From assembly GCA_029260735.1 (NCBI GenBank), contig JAJDCR010000145.1, positions 1 to 64,000 of the forward strand: 64,000 nt of DNA, in the 5' to 3' direction. The position numbers were made by a program, and so were the translations under genes. The stretch's first letter is position 1; every line of letters starts with the position of its first letter. The notes under the pieces are model-generated. The model had not been told where the DNA came from and ran no database searches. It worked only from the letters and a program-made list of their open reading frames with translations. Shown in pieces: positions 17,708 to 28,200 of the stretch. Source of the DNA: Planctomycetota bacterium. Lineage in GTDB: Bacteria > Planctomycetota > Uabimicrobiia > Uabimicrobiales > Uabimicrobiaceae.

Positions 17708-18271
17708 TCATTTCTTCGTCCAACCAAATTTCCGAGGGTAGCCTAAAAGCAAATCACCTAAACTCTTTCCTTCCAGTTTACGCTTTGAATTAATTTTCCG
17801 ATGACTCGGATTTTCGGCATGTTTAGCGATAAATTCCAAAATAGCACGAGGGTCCGTTCGGGTAGCTAATTTATCAGAAGAATGGAAGATCACCTCATTC
17901 TCTTCGTTCAAAATATAAATATTGGGATAAGCTAGTCCTCCTCGTTCTTCGGCATTGAGGATGTCTAGTAGAGTAATCACCTCGCGACTTTGGTCACTGA
18001 GCAAATCAAAGGGCAAATCGAGTTTTTTCCGTAAACTCAGAGATTCTTCCGGAGTATCAACAGAAACTCCATAAATTTCTCCTCCCCATTCTTGAATTTT
18101 TGAGTGATGTTCTTTTAATGCAGCCAACTGGGTGCGACAAAAAGGTCACCACCAACCCCTATAAAAAACAAACATATTCCTTTGCCCAACGCTTGCACTG
18201 AGCTGAAAGGTTCCTCCCTCTGTATTGAGGAGGGAAAAGACAGGCATTTTACTTCCCACTGTGTATTTCAT
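17708..18271 (-). CDS. Peroxiredoxin-like selenoprotein (AhpC/TSA), UGA-encoded Sec
   Basis: Read through one in-frame TGA, this gene encodes a 187-residue AhpC/TSA-family thioredoxin-fold protein. Family landmarks occur on both sides of the TGA: VGSKMPVFSLLNTEGGTF at the start, FYRGWW-TGA-PFCRTQL at the active site, then GVSVDTPEES and DLPFDLLSDQ. The TGA (18146-18148, residue 42) falls exactly at the peroxidatic Cys of the YRGxWCPxC motif, giving UPFC. The ATG at 18269-18271 has AAGGAAG upstream and keeps frame for 41 codons to the TGA. A standard gene caller would start after the TGA at TTG 18127 and miss the active site. Likely role: peroxide reduction. A single-base error or a Cys-to-stop mutation is the alternative. 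Confidence 0.8.
18120..18135 (-). promoter_or_regulatory. Candidate bacterial SECIS hairpin
   Basis: Starting 10 bases after the UGA, the mRNA GCACCCAGUUGGCUGC can form a 5-bp stem with one C-C mismatch and an AGUU loop. The loop begins 17 bases after the UGA and has a G in its second position, both within what is known for SelB-recognised bacterial SECIS elements. The stem is short, so structure support is modest. Confidence 0.4.
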
Positions 18272-18313
18272 TTTTTTCTTCCTTGTTTTTCTTTGTACTT
18301 TGGCCACCTAATA

Positions 18314-20221
18314 CTAAAGTTTAACTTTTCGTCGCCAAAAAGTTAAGGAGCGACGATTATAGACATACCATTCCAACATTAGGATAAAAAAACCTCCCAG
18401 TAAGAGATAACGCCATATCTCCTGATTCATCGGTTTCCATTCTGTAGAAGCGATATTTTCGCCTTCTATCTTAACTTCTTTCGCGGGCAGAATATTACTT
18501 TCATCCAGCGATAGAAGATTCACGGCAACTTGCCGAGTAAGTTGATCCTTTTCGTAGATTTGATAAATCCCTAAGCGATTGGTCTCTGTAAAGAGTAAGT
18601 CTTCGCTAGTGGTAATTTCATATTTACTTCCATCGGGTTTAACAATTCGAAGCTCCACTTCTTTCTCATCAACTCCTACACTAATGACTTCTCCAGAGAG
18701 AATGTTATTTTGGTTGCGGATCATTTTAAACCATCGAATAGTATTTGCAATAAAGATAGGGAAAGATAGTCGTAAGGGCCAATCCGATTGAAATATATCA
18801 AATCCAATAACATTAAAATAGCTGTTTTCTCGATGTAAAAGGCCGATCACATATTGTTTTTCAGATTCTAGAAGGTTCACAGTATCTTCTGGCCAATCCA
18901 CTTGCATTATCTTACCCAAGTTCAATTTTCGAAGATCAACAAAGCGCATAATCGGATGAATGTTATTCTGGTCGATAATTCTTAGTCTTTCATCCTGACC
19001 AGAGATCTCTCCACCACTCGCCAGTCCCGTCAAAGGAGGTATACAGTTAAAAAATAAATACCCCCCTCCTGAAGGCACTTGAGAAGGATTGTAGCCATCA
19101 AAAATAACCACATCAAACTCATTGAGAAAGCCCTTGCTTTCTAAACCTGCTTCATACTCTTGAGGACGAAGTTCTTTTAAATTAGAATCATGTGGCAAAA
19201 GAACCTTGCGAAGAAAGAAATTCCCTTCACTAACCAAGCATAAACGGGTTTTTTTCAAAGAAGGAAAAATAAGCCAAGCTTGGTTATCCAAAGCCAAAAG
19301 ATCCTCTCCTTGGTCCAAAGTAAAACTTACTTTTAAGAAACCCGGCTTGATAGGAATATTATCAAAAAGAACTCCATCTACATCCCCTGAACCTAACTGG
19401 AGTAAACGGATATCTTCTTCTAGAGGAATCCCATTTATGGATAGCTCTAGGATTCCCTCTACTGCTCTATTGCTAAAATTCTGGATACGAACAAAGGCTT
19501 GGTAACTTTGTTGCGAAGCATTCAAACGCACATCAAAAGCAACTATGCCAACATTGCTACTTTTTTCTCCCACTAAAACAACTTTCATCCCTGAAAATTG
19601 TGACTCTTGAATCACCTCAGAAAGTTCACTAATAGCTCCATCTGTATATATATAGATGGCAGGAGATGTTGCTTTTTGGCTCATTGCTTCGGCAATCACT
19701 AAGGCCTCTGGCAAAGATGTTTCCGTCTCGTAAGGAGAAATTTTTTCCAACGATTCTCGGAGTTGGCTTTTAAACTGAGTAAACGTTTGCTCAATGCGGG
19801 CCTTACGGGCAAAACTTAAAATCATCATACGATCTTCAGGAGAAAGATCGTCAATCATCTTATAGATTTGCTCTCGAGCCTGATCAAATCGACTTTGTCC
19901 TCCTTCTAAAGTTTTCATACTCGCAGAGGCATCCAAAAGAACAATTACATTACGTCCTTTCATTCCCTTTGCCTCAAGAAAAGGTCGAGCCAGAGCAAAA
20001 ATAATAAGAAGTAAAAGGAGGATTTGCAAATATAGCAAGAGATTGTTTTTTAGTTTTTGAAAAGGGCTATTTACCCTCATATCCTCAATTACCTTTTGCC
20101 ACAACATCGTCGAAGGAAAAGTATATTCTTCTCGCTTCAGCTTCAAAAAATACAAAAGAATAACCAAAGGAATAATACTCAACCACCAAAAAGCAGAAAC
20201 GTTTAAAAAGTTTTCTAACAT
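18314..20221 (-). CDS. BatA-like membrane protein with von Willebrand A domain
   Basis: The 635-residue protein begins with the BatA/aerotolerance N-terminal domain: two membrane spans (about residues 12-28 and 61-80) around the conserved LKLKREEYTFPSTMLW. A vWA domain (about 90-230) follows with MIDAS residues D97-A-S99-A-S101 and a later TDGA. The middle ~350 residues are a soluble region of CARDB/glutamine-amidotransferase-like type, and a final membrane span lies near residues 603-622. Such proteins are the membrane partners of MoxR and DUF58, here located 6 kb away on the opposite strand. Start ATG. The next upstream gene ends 6 bases before it, so the two are cotranscribed. Confidence 0.88.
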   Translation of the reverse strand: MLENFLNVSAFWWLSIIPLVILLYFLKLKREEYTFPSTMLWQKVIEDMRVNSPFQKLKNNLLLYLQILLLLLIIFALARPFLEAKGMKGRNVIVLLDASASMKTLEGGQSRFDQAREQIYKMIDDLSPEDRMMILSFARKARIEQTFTQFKSQLRESLEKISPYETETSLPEALVIAEAMSQKATSPAIYIYTDGAISELSEVIQESQFSGMKVVLVGEKSSNVGIVAFDVRLNASQQSYQAFVRIQNFSNRAVEGILELSINGIPLEEDIRLLQLGSGDVDGVLFDNIPIKPGFLKVSFTLDQGEDLLALDNQAWLIFPSLKKTRLCLVSEGNFFLRKVLLPHDSNLKELRPQEYEAGLESKGFLNEFDVVIFDGYNPSQVPSGGGYLFFNCIPPLTGLASGGEISGQDERLRIIDQNNIHPIMRFVDLRKLNLGKIMQVDWPEDTVNLLESEKQYVIGLLHRENSYFNVIGFDIFQSDWPLRLSFPIFIANTIRWFKMIRNQNNILSGEVISVGVDEKEVELRIVKPDGSKYEITTSEDLLFTETNRLGIYQIYEKDQLTRQVAVNLLSLDESNILPAKEVKIEGENIASTEWKPMNQEIWRYLLLGGFFILMLEWYVYNRRSLTFWRRKVKL

Positions 20222-20227
20222 GGCTCT

Positions 20228-21319
20228 CTAGCTTTCGCTTGTTGATTCTTCTGACTCTTTTTTAGAGTCAGAGGAAGACTTTATTTGTTCGATAACTGTA
20301 GAAAGATTTTCTAGTTTAGGCAAAAGAGCATCCCACTTTTCCCAATGCTCTAAAACAGTTTCTTCCATTTGTTCCATTTTTTCTTCTAACTGGGAGAAAC
20401 GAGCGGAAAATTTATCGTCAAGAGTTTGAGAAAGAGACTCCCAAGGAGCTTCTTGTTTCTCTTCAGATAGAGCTTTTAGATCTTCTTGGATTTTTTTCCG
20501 ATTTTCTTCAATAGCAACGATAACCGCTTCACTAGAATTTTTATCTTCCTTCTCAGAAGAAGAATTGGTAGAGAGATCTTCTAGTTTTTTCACAAACTCA
20601 GTATACTTTTCTTCCCAAGTCATGTTGCTAAGCTGCCAACTTTCTTCGAGATCACTTTTCCATTTTTTTCCTTGCTCTTCCCAAGTTTCTTCTAAGCTTT
20701 TTCCTCTTTGAGACAAAACTTCTTCTACTTTTTCCAAAAGTTCGTCTAATGAAGGTGAAGATTTTTCTAGAGACGGAGAATCTGAAGAAGACGAAGAAGT
20801 TTTCTCCATCTGTTCTTTCAACTCGTTTCCTAGTTTTTCTATCGCCTCTAACGGAGAAGACGAAGAAGTTTTCTCCATCTGCTCTTTCAATTCTTCCCCC
20901 AGCCTTTCGATAGCCTCTAAGAGAGAACTATCCATCGAGCTTTCGTTAGAAGATTCTGATTTTTCTGTCGAAGAGCTTTTTTTGGGAGGATTTTCTCCAA
21001 GGTTCTTCAGAATATTGTCCAGCGCACCCAACTGTCGGTCGTCTCTTAGTTCACTTTGTGTACTTGAAGCCAAAAGAGTATCCATCCGACGAACTAACTT
21101 TTGCTGCATTTCATAGGTTTCATCAATGCGATTCAAAGAATTTTGCCAAGGACGATAGCGTTTATCTTGGATTTGTTGATATTTTAACTCTTGCGTTAAG
21201 GTTTCGCAGACTTGATGAAAAGTCTTTTCTGGAATATTATAGGCGAGTTTGTGTAAAACACTTTGAACAAAGGAGATTAATCCCTCTGAGTTTGCATCCG
21301 AATTTGATTTTTTACTCAT
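20228..21319 (-). CDS. Ser/Glu-rich coiled-coil protein of unknown function
   Basis: This 363-residue protein has a helical N-terminal region (about 1-110) with no family that I know. A Ser/Glu/Lys-rich central and C-terminal region follows, with long heptad-like coiled coils. A near-perfect internal duplication around residues 135-190 repeats LGxELKEQMEKTSSSS. There is no signal peptide or membrane span. Six bases separate it from the BatA-like gene, so it is probably an accessory or scaffold of that vWA protein. The function is not assignable. Confidence 0.7.
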   Translation of the reverse strand: MSKKSNSDANSEGLISFVQSVLHKLAYNIPEKTFHQVCETLTQELKYQQIQDKRYRPWQNSLNRIDETYEMQQKLVRRMDTLLASSTQSELRDDRQLGALDNILKNLGENPPKKSSSTEKSESSNESSMDSSLLEAIERLGEELKEQMEKTSSSSPLEAIEKLGNELKEQMEKTSSSSSDSPSLEKSSPSLDELLEKVEEVLSQRGKSLEETWEEQGKKWKSDLEESWQLSNMTWEEKYTEFVKKLEDLSTNSSSEKEDKNSSEAVIVAIEENRKKIQEDLKALSEEKQEAPWESLSQTLDDKFSARFSQLEEKMEQMEETVLEHWEKWDALLPKLENLSTVIEQIKSSSDSKKESEESTSES

Positions 21320-21465
21320 AAAACTACTTCTTCTATATCTAAAAGAGGGGTTTGATTATCGTTTCAACTCTAGTCGAAAATAATAATCTATCCCTAAGGT
21401 TTTCAAAATAAATAACAATAGCTTGTTCTTCATAAAATAATTCTTCTATTTTGCCTAAAGTACCA

Positions 21466-22707
21466 CTATTTACCAATATATTTTTTTATTTTTTCTAACT
21501 CTGCCGGCACAACTGTCGGTTTTCCTGCTGCTTTAATCGCAGATGGAACATCTTTCAAGCCATTTCCAGTGATTACACAAACGGCTGTTTCCTCTTTTCC
21601 AACAATTCCTTCTGTTAATAGTTTTTTGTACCCGGCAAAACTAGCTACTCCCGCAGGTTCTCCAAAGACACCTCCCTTTTGAGCAATTTCCTTCATTCCG
21701 TCCAATATTTCTTCGTCAGTAACAGAGACTGCCTGACCTTGAGATGCCACAATAGCTTTTACCGCAGCAACTCCATCTCTGGGCATATCCACAGAAATAC
21801 TATCGGCTGAAGTTCGTGCTTGAACAGGACGAATTTCTATCTTTTTATGAGTAAGGTAATGTTCCACAGCTTGGGTAATCGCATTACTTAAGGTAGACTG
21901 GACAGAGCCCAATTTAGGGAGACGATCAATCAGCTTACACTGATAAAGATCCTGAAAGCCTTTCCATAATCCACTAATAATGTTTCCATCTCCTACAGAA
22001 ACAAAAACCCAATCGGGAACTTTCCAATCAAGTTGTTCACAAATTTCAAAAGCGCAAGTTTTTTTCCCTTCTCGAGTATAAGGGTTATAGCCTGTATTGC
22101 GATTATACCACCCATACTCTTGAGCTATCTGAAAACACAGGTCAAAAGCCTCATCATAAGTGCCTTCAATCATAATGACTTGGGCTCCAAAAATGAGAAG
22201 CTGAGCAATTTTTGCTTGAGGAGCAGTATGAGGAACAAAAATCGTGGTTGGCATACCTACACTAGCAGCTAAGCAAGCCATAGAAGCTCCGGCATTACCT
22301 GTAGATGCTCCCACCACCCGAGAAGCTTTTTGCTCGCGAGCATGAACAAGAGCAACAGCACTAGCTCGGTCTTTAAAGGAGGCGCTGGGGTTACGTCCAT
22401 CATCTTTCAAATAAAGTTTCCCCCAAGCAGGATTATCCTTTTTACTCCCCATTTTATTCTCCATTTTATAGAGAGGAGTCCATCCAATTTGGAGACGAGG
22501 AGCTTTTGTTAAATCGCTCACAGGTAAAAAAGGAGCGTAGCGCCAAATCGAAAAATCGCGATTATCTTTCCAATAAGAGCGAGGATATTTCTTTGCCCAA
22601 GAAGAGTAATCATAAACAATATCTAGATTCCCTTGGCAACTAGGACAAACATAATCCACATCTTTTGTCCACTCCTTCTCACAATGAATACACTTAAAAC
22701 CTTCCAT
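21466..22707 (-). CDS. thrC: Threonine synthase
   Basis: This is a PLP enzyme converting O-phosphohomoserine to threonine, the last step of threonine synthesis. With ATG 22705-22707 it has 413 residues. That ATG has AAAGGA 6 bases upstream and is favoured over ATG 22722. The N-terminus carries a zinc-ribbon-like pair CIHC and CPSC, seen in one threonine synthase subgroup. The PLP lysine lies in PSASFKDRAS, and the phosphate-binding loop is GASTGNAGASMA. The C-terminus has CVITGNGLKD. It is a complete fold II enzyme. No other threonine-pathway gene is adjacent. Confidence 0.93.
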   Translation of the reverse strand: MEGFKCIHCEKEWTKDVDYVCPSCQGNLDIVYDYSSWAKKYPRSYWKDNRDFSIWRYAPFLPVSDLTKAPRLQIGWTPLYKMENKMGSKKDNPAWGKLYLKDDGRNPSASFKDRASAVALVHAREQKASRVVGASTGNAGASMACLAASVGMPTTIFVPHTAPQAKIAQLLIFGAQVIMIEGTYDEAFDLCFQIAQEYGWYNRNTGYNPYTREGKKTCAFEICEQLDWKVPDWVFVSVGDGNIISGLWKGFQDLYQCKLIDRLPKLGSVQSTLSNAITQAVEHYLTHKKIEIRPVQARTSADSISVDMPRDGVAAVKAIVASQGQAVSVTDEEILDGMKEIAQKGGVFGEPAGVASFAGYKKLLTEGIVGKEETAVCVITGNGLKDVPSAIKAAGKPTVVPAELEKIKKYIGK

Positions 22708-22771
22708 TATTTTTCCTTTCATCGAAAACTTCTTCTTACGAGGTAAGCTTTAAGATGCCTAGACATTTTGC

Positions 22772-25003
22772 CTAAGTGCTCCCCTTCCACCATTTTTTTA
22801 TTTTCAACCAACTTGTAGGAGAAGACTCTCGTTTTTTTGATAAACATATATAATTTTTCATCTTAATTGCTAAAATTAAACTATCTTGGACATAGAAAAA
22901 TACATGTCCGTGTCTATTTTTTCTAGATTGAACAGGAACAGGAGCATTCAAGTCAAAAAAGCGCGGTAATATACACGGCAGCTCCAAAACAGCAAACCCC
23001 TTTTCTTTTCCTAGCTCAAATAAGCAGCGCAAACGCAAAGTAAAATTTCCTTCTTGATCAAAAGGAACTGCCCAGGACTGCAATACTATAAATTTAATGG
23101 GTAAGAAAACATTTTTTTGCTCTATCCCAACCCGAGAAAAATTTCCCACTATTTGTATGGAACCCTTTAGAAAAAGCTCAGGGAAAGCACAGTTTTTTTC
23201 TGAAATTTCCGTGACTTGTTTTTGCTCTAAAATAATTCCACCACGCTCTTGACGTGAAATCAACTCTGGTAACTCTGAATAGAGAGAAGTCTTTTGAAGA
23301 ACTCCTCCTCCTGTAAAGCAACCACCTTTTTCCTCGCCCACCCAAGTGTGGGTCATATGCCGTAGAGAGAACCCTTTCTCTAGAGTGCGTCCTTTCTGCT
23401 CACTGAAAATTACTGTTCCAGATTCGACATAGTATTTTCTTCCCGCTATTTTTAACTCTTCTCTTGAGTCTAAAAAACCCAGCTTAATCTTATTCACCAA
23501 GCCAGGCACTAAAGGGGCAAAAACAGAAGTTTCACTAATGATTTTACGCAAGCCCCTAGGATAAAGATAGTCTTGTTTAGCAACAAAAAACAGAGGAGGG
23601 CTAGAGAATAAATCAGTGTTCGGGAAATAAACAAGATACCCTTCTTTTTCTGCTAAGACCACAACAGGGCTATCTTCATTTACAACTTGATAGCAAGGAG
23701 TCATTCCCTCACATAAAATCAGAGAGAAATCACCTTTCCAATTACTCTTAGGAGCAACACGCTCCACACCGCTTAAAAATAGTTTTTTTGATTTTCCCAA
23801 TTCGTCAACGACTTTTAACTCTAACAAAACTTCTCTTTGCTCAACATCTTCCGAAAATTCGCGAGGAATAATCGCCTCAAGAAATTTTTCCAGTAAATTC
23901 AATGAAGGACCATTTAGCCAAGAAAGTACGGTAGAGACTCTATCTACTGGTATGTGAAAGAGACTTTTAGAAGGAATTGTTTTGTCTTCTCTAATTTCTT
24001 GTATTTTTCTTGAGTTGATCTCCAAAAGCATCTTTTGCTGATGGTCTTGAAAAAGAATATAAATCGGCTTTTTATCTAAGTAGGCTAAGGTGTTTTGTTT
24101 GTATTGTTGAAAGAGCTTATAAAAACTGGAGCGTGTCCAATTATAGCGACTCCATAAATTTTTTTTTGGTAAAAATTCCGCTATCTGATCTTGAAATAAA
24201 TCATCCAATTCCAAAGGGATACTAAAAAGCCAATCTTTTCCATAATTACTCAACAAATCTAAGCCCCTTTTGTTTCCTCGCACTAAAGATGCGAGTGAAG
24301 AAGCTTTCAAAGAAATGGCAAGAGAAAGTTTTTCCTGGCATCGAAAGTGCTTTGTCACTTCCGAGACATCGCTATCAGCTGGCCAACAAGGGAAAATTTT
24401 CCCTCCAGGTTTTCTTCCTCCTCTTAGAATAATGGGGATAAGACCAAAGCGACTCTGTATAACAATTCCCAAGCCACCATAAGGAAAGACCCAGGTTACA
24501 ATTTTCTCCCAACCTTTTGGAGTAATCTCCCAGTTGTGCAAAAGCGAAACCTTAAAATCCTCTCCATCACAAGTAATAAAAGTGTTACCTCGCAAAAAAG
24601 AAAATAAAAGATAGCCTATTCCTGATTCTATTTGTAAAGCTAATTTATCTAAATTTATGACTATATGATGAGTGATATTTTCAGGAACTCCTGCTAATCT
24701 TTGGTAAGGAGAAAAGTTTTCTAAACAATTGTTTTCAACTGTCAGTAAAAATAAACTCTTTTCTCCATTCCCCTCCAAAGAAACCAAAACTTGTTCTCTT
24801 TTGGAAGAACTGAAGAAATCCCAGAAAGTTTGGAACAAACAATCTAAACTTTTTCCTGAAACATCTCCCAAAAAAGGAAGGGTTACAACTAAAGTATCTC
24901 TTAAGTAAATTCTTTCTCGGGAGTATTCACTTAAAGCTTCGAAAACAAGAGTAAAAAGGCGGCTTATTTTTTCCAAGTTTTTTATTTTTTTATTTTTTTC
25001 CAT
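22772..25003 (-). CDS. Large protein of unknown function
   Basis: I do not recognise this 743-residue protein. ATG 25001-25003 is chosen; the TTG at 25021 has no ribosome site. The composition is that of a soluble, beta-rich protein. There is no signal peptide, membrane span, P-loop or obvious catalytic triad. It contains repeated Gly-rich beta-like stretches (ESGIGYLLFSFLRGN, VFPYGGLGIVIQSRFG). It is divergent from the giant kinase at 25264 across a 260-base gap that holds a strong promoter facing the kinase. A functional link with that kinase is possible but untested. Confidence 0.65.
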   Translation of the reverse strand: MEKNKKIKNLEKISRLFTLVFEALSEYSRERIYLRDTLVVTLPFLGDVSGKSLDCLFQTFWDFFSSSKREQVLVSLEGNGEKSLFLLTVENNCLENFSPYQRLAGVPENITHHIVINLDKLALQIESGIGYLLFSFLRGNTFITCDGEDFKVSLLHNWEITPKGWEKIVTWVFPYGGLGIVIQSRFGLIPIILRGGRKPGGKIFPCWPADSDVSEVTKHFRCQEKLSLAISLKASSLASLVRGNKRGLDLLSNYGKDWLFSIPLELDDLFQDQIAEFLPKKNLWSRYNWTRSSFYKLFQQYKQNTLAYLDKKPIYILFQDHQQKMLLEINSRKIQEIREDKTIPSKSLFHIPVDRVSTVLSWLNGPSLNLLEKFLEAIIPREFSEDVEQREVLLELKVVDELGKSKKLFLSGVERVAPKSNWKGDFSLILCEGMTPCYQVVNEDSPVVVLAEKEGYLVYFPNTDLFSSPPLFFVAKQDYLYPRGLRKIISETSVFAPLVPGLVNKIKLGFLDSREELKIAGRKYYVESGTVIFSEQKGRTLEKGFSLRHMTHTWVGEEKGGCFTGGGVLQKTSLYSELPELISRQERGGIILEQKQVTEISEKNCAFPELFLKGSIQIVGNFSRVGIEQKNVFLPIKFIVLQSWAVPFDQEGNFTLRLRCLFELGKEKGFAVLELPCILPRFFDLNAPVPVQSRKNRHGHVFFYVQDSLILAIKMKNYICLSKKRESSPTSWLKIKKWWKGST

Positions 25004-25098
25004 AAGACCTGGTTTCAACAAAAGAAAACAATCAAAAATCTGCTACAAGTATTAATAACTAAAATTTTCAGAGATAGAAGAAACTTTTTCCCTATTTC

Positions 25099-25127
25099 TT
25101 GACAGTTGATCCGCTCAGGCTTATAAT
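25099..25127 (+). promoter_or_regulatory. Consensus sigma-70 promoter
   Basis: TTGACA at 25099-25104, a 17-base spacer and TATAAT at 25122-25127 match the housekeeping consensus in all twelve positions. It lies 136 bases upstream of the kinase ATG and points toward it, leaving a leader of about 130 bases. Confidence 0.85.
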
Positions 25128-25263
25128 TTTAATAATATAAATGGAAGCTTACAAGAGAATTCATCTTCTCATCAAACCAAAGGTGTCCTTCCTTATGAAT
25201 CTTAGAGGTTATTGTCTCTATTTTCTAGTGAAGTCTTGAGCAGTTCTACTAAAAGGGATATTT

Positions 25264-28200
25264 ATGGATAATTCTTCACTTTCTTCGAAGTCTGCCCACA
25301 TGAGTGATAGAACAACAAAACCGACTTCTCGTGACTTAAAACTAATTGGGAGCCAATTAGGCGGTTGCGAAATTACCGATTTTGTTGGGCGTGGGGGAAT
25401 GGGATCCGTATTTAAAGCTCTTCATAAAGCTTTAAATCGACTAGTTGCAATCAAAATACTTTCCAAAGGTGCAGAGGATAAAAAAGCTGTAGACTGGTTT
25501 TTACGAGAAGCTCGTGCTATTGCGCGTTTAGAACACGCAAATATTATACAGGTATACGATTTAGCTTATGACGCAGGCTTAGAGACTTACTTTATTGTGA
25601 TGCAATTCGTTCCTGGTGACTCTCTAGACATCACTTTAAAATCACGTAAAAAATCTCGCCTATCCATAAAAGAAGCCTTAGATTATGGAATACAAACGGC
25701 TGATGGGCTGGGAGCTGCCCATCGAATGAAAATTGTTCATCGGGATGTGAAGCCTTCCAATCTCATGGTAACTCCCGATGGAATAGTCAAAATTACAGAT
25801 TTTGGTTTAGCCAAAGGGCTTTCTTCCGAAGAGACTTCGGTTTCTTCAGGTCTAATTGTCGGAACTCCTCTCTACATGGCCCCCGAGCAATGTGTAGGTA
25901 GTGATATCGATGGAAGAACAGATATTTACGCCTTAGGGGCCACTCTTTACCATCTAATATCAGGAAGTCCTCCCTTTACGGGAGAAAACTCCTACGAAAT
26001 TTTAGAAAAACAGATCACCGCTTCGCCCACTCGGCTCGAAGAGAAAATTCGCGAAGTAACACCAGAGCTTTCTGATATCATTCTTCGAATGCTCGCAAAA
26101 AGCCCTCAAGACCGCTATCAATTATGCGAAGATATATCAGAAGATCTCACGACTATGCTGCACGGGAGCTCTAAAAAAGCCGCCCCTATGACCCGAGAAG
26201 AAATAGTTCAAGAAGTTACCGAAGAAGAAGTCTTTCGGGTTTCGGGAGTGGATCGACTTCTCTTAATCGATACTCTAAAACAAGTCGTCGATGACAAAAT
26301 GCTAGGAACATTTTCTTTTAGAACCAGAGATAGTCAAATTTTCCTAACCCTAGGAGAAAACGAAATTCATATTTTCCAAGAAGGGGTTGACATGAGCGAA
26401 CTCCAAGAAGAGTACTCTAACTACTCGCCCTTGGAACTCAGTTCAATGCTTCTCATTCAAACTTTACAGTGGGAACCTTTTTCTTGGGAATTTGCCGAAG
26501 AGTTTCCTGATGAAGAGTTTTATAATCTTTGCTTATCTATGGCAACGGATTTACCCACTTTTCTAATGGGCTATGCCGGAATTATGGAAGTTCTGGTAAA
26601 TATTGAAAAACCTGGTTCTCTTATTTTATCCACACAAATTGACTCGGTTGCTTTTCTCTATTCTTTAGCCAAAACATTGGTGGTCTCTCCTGTTCCTAAA
26701 TCGAGAGAACATGGAAAAGTATTAGAAGAAGAAAAGATAGCATCCACCATTGAAGCTATCTGTTCGGGAAATTTTCGCCTCGAATATCGTTCTCCCAATA
26801 CGATTAAAACAACTTTAGATAAAGAAGAAGAAACCAAAGCGAAAGAATTCAGCGCTACAAAAGAGGCAAGAGAGAGAGAAGGGGGAATAGAAAGAGAAGA
26901 GGCGGAAGCTCATTCTCTTGAAACGAATTCTGATTCAAAGATAGAAGCAGCTCCCGAAGAGGCTCGAGAATCTCAAGAAATCCAAGAAACTGAAGAGGAA
27001 AAAAAGGCTCGAGAATTCCAAGAAGCCCAAAAAGCGAAAGAGGAGTCAGAAGGAACAATATTTTACTCTCCTGTGGAAGAGGAAAATGAAAACGAAGAAG
27101 AAGACGCTATATCCTCCTATTACTTGGAAGCTCTTTATCAAGTACCCGACTTTTCCTTTTTCCAACACCTGATGCCCGATTTCGAGTCTGTCTTTTTCTC
27201 TTTAGAAGAAGTAGAGCTCTCTGTTCACAATATCAAAGCCTTAGGTGAGCATCTTCAGCAACTTCTCAAACAAACCCTAAAACAATCGCAAGTTTTAGAG
27301 AACATTGGTTTGTCTAAAGAAAGCTCTATTCTACTAACCGGAGCTGTCCTCAAAGAAAAAATACTTTACTCCGCCGATCAATTGACTGAAATAGCAAAGG
27401 TTTTAGAACAAAGAGGAGACAAAATCACCAGTGAGGTCGTTCTAAAAGAACTCAGAGCTATTCATCCTCACAATACAAAAGCAATGGAAGAACTTGCTGC
27501 CCTTTGCCAAGAACTCAAAAATTATGAACGAGCAGCCGAGTTTTGGAATCGAGTAGGAAAACTTCGTGAAGAGTTACAAGAAATTGACCAAGCCAGATCC
27601 TCTTACGAACATGCCTTGGAGTTATCTCCGAGCAACACAACTGCTCAACTCAATCTATTTCATCTTCACTTACAAAATAGCTCCCCTCAAGAAATCAAAG
27701 ATATCGGTAGTAGCATCGTCGCCAAACTTCGTAAAAGCAGAAACAACGATGAGGTTATTGAGGTATGCGAAGACATTCTAAAAGTTGCTCCAGATACCCC
27801 TTATGCTATCCAAGAGCTAATCAATTACCACTACGACCTCAATAACTTAGACCAAGTCAAGTTACTTTATCTTGATCTGGGTCAAGTTTATGTTAATCAA
27901 GGCAACAATACCTCTGCTGTTCAAACTTACCAAAAGCTTCTTCGGATAGACCCTGATAACATCGAAGTATACGGAAAACTTTCTGAGCTAGAAGGGAAAA
28001 AAGGCAAATCTAAACTTCGTCTGAATAGTGCCGAAGCAATCAAGCAACAGAAAAAAGAAAAGAACTTACTCAAAATTGCCATCATTTTTCTAATATCTCT
28101 TCCCTTTCTTGGTTTAGGCTACCATGAGTGGAGTGGACAAAAAGAACTTCAGCGGGTAAAACAACTTATTGTCGTGGACTATAAAAACAACAAGCAAGCT

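Noticed and set aside
17708..18127. 139-codon peroxiredoxin-like protein starting at TTG 18127
   Set aside because: It would lack the N-terminal strand and the active site; upstream in-frame homology through a TGA shows the true start at 18271.
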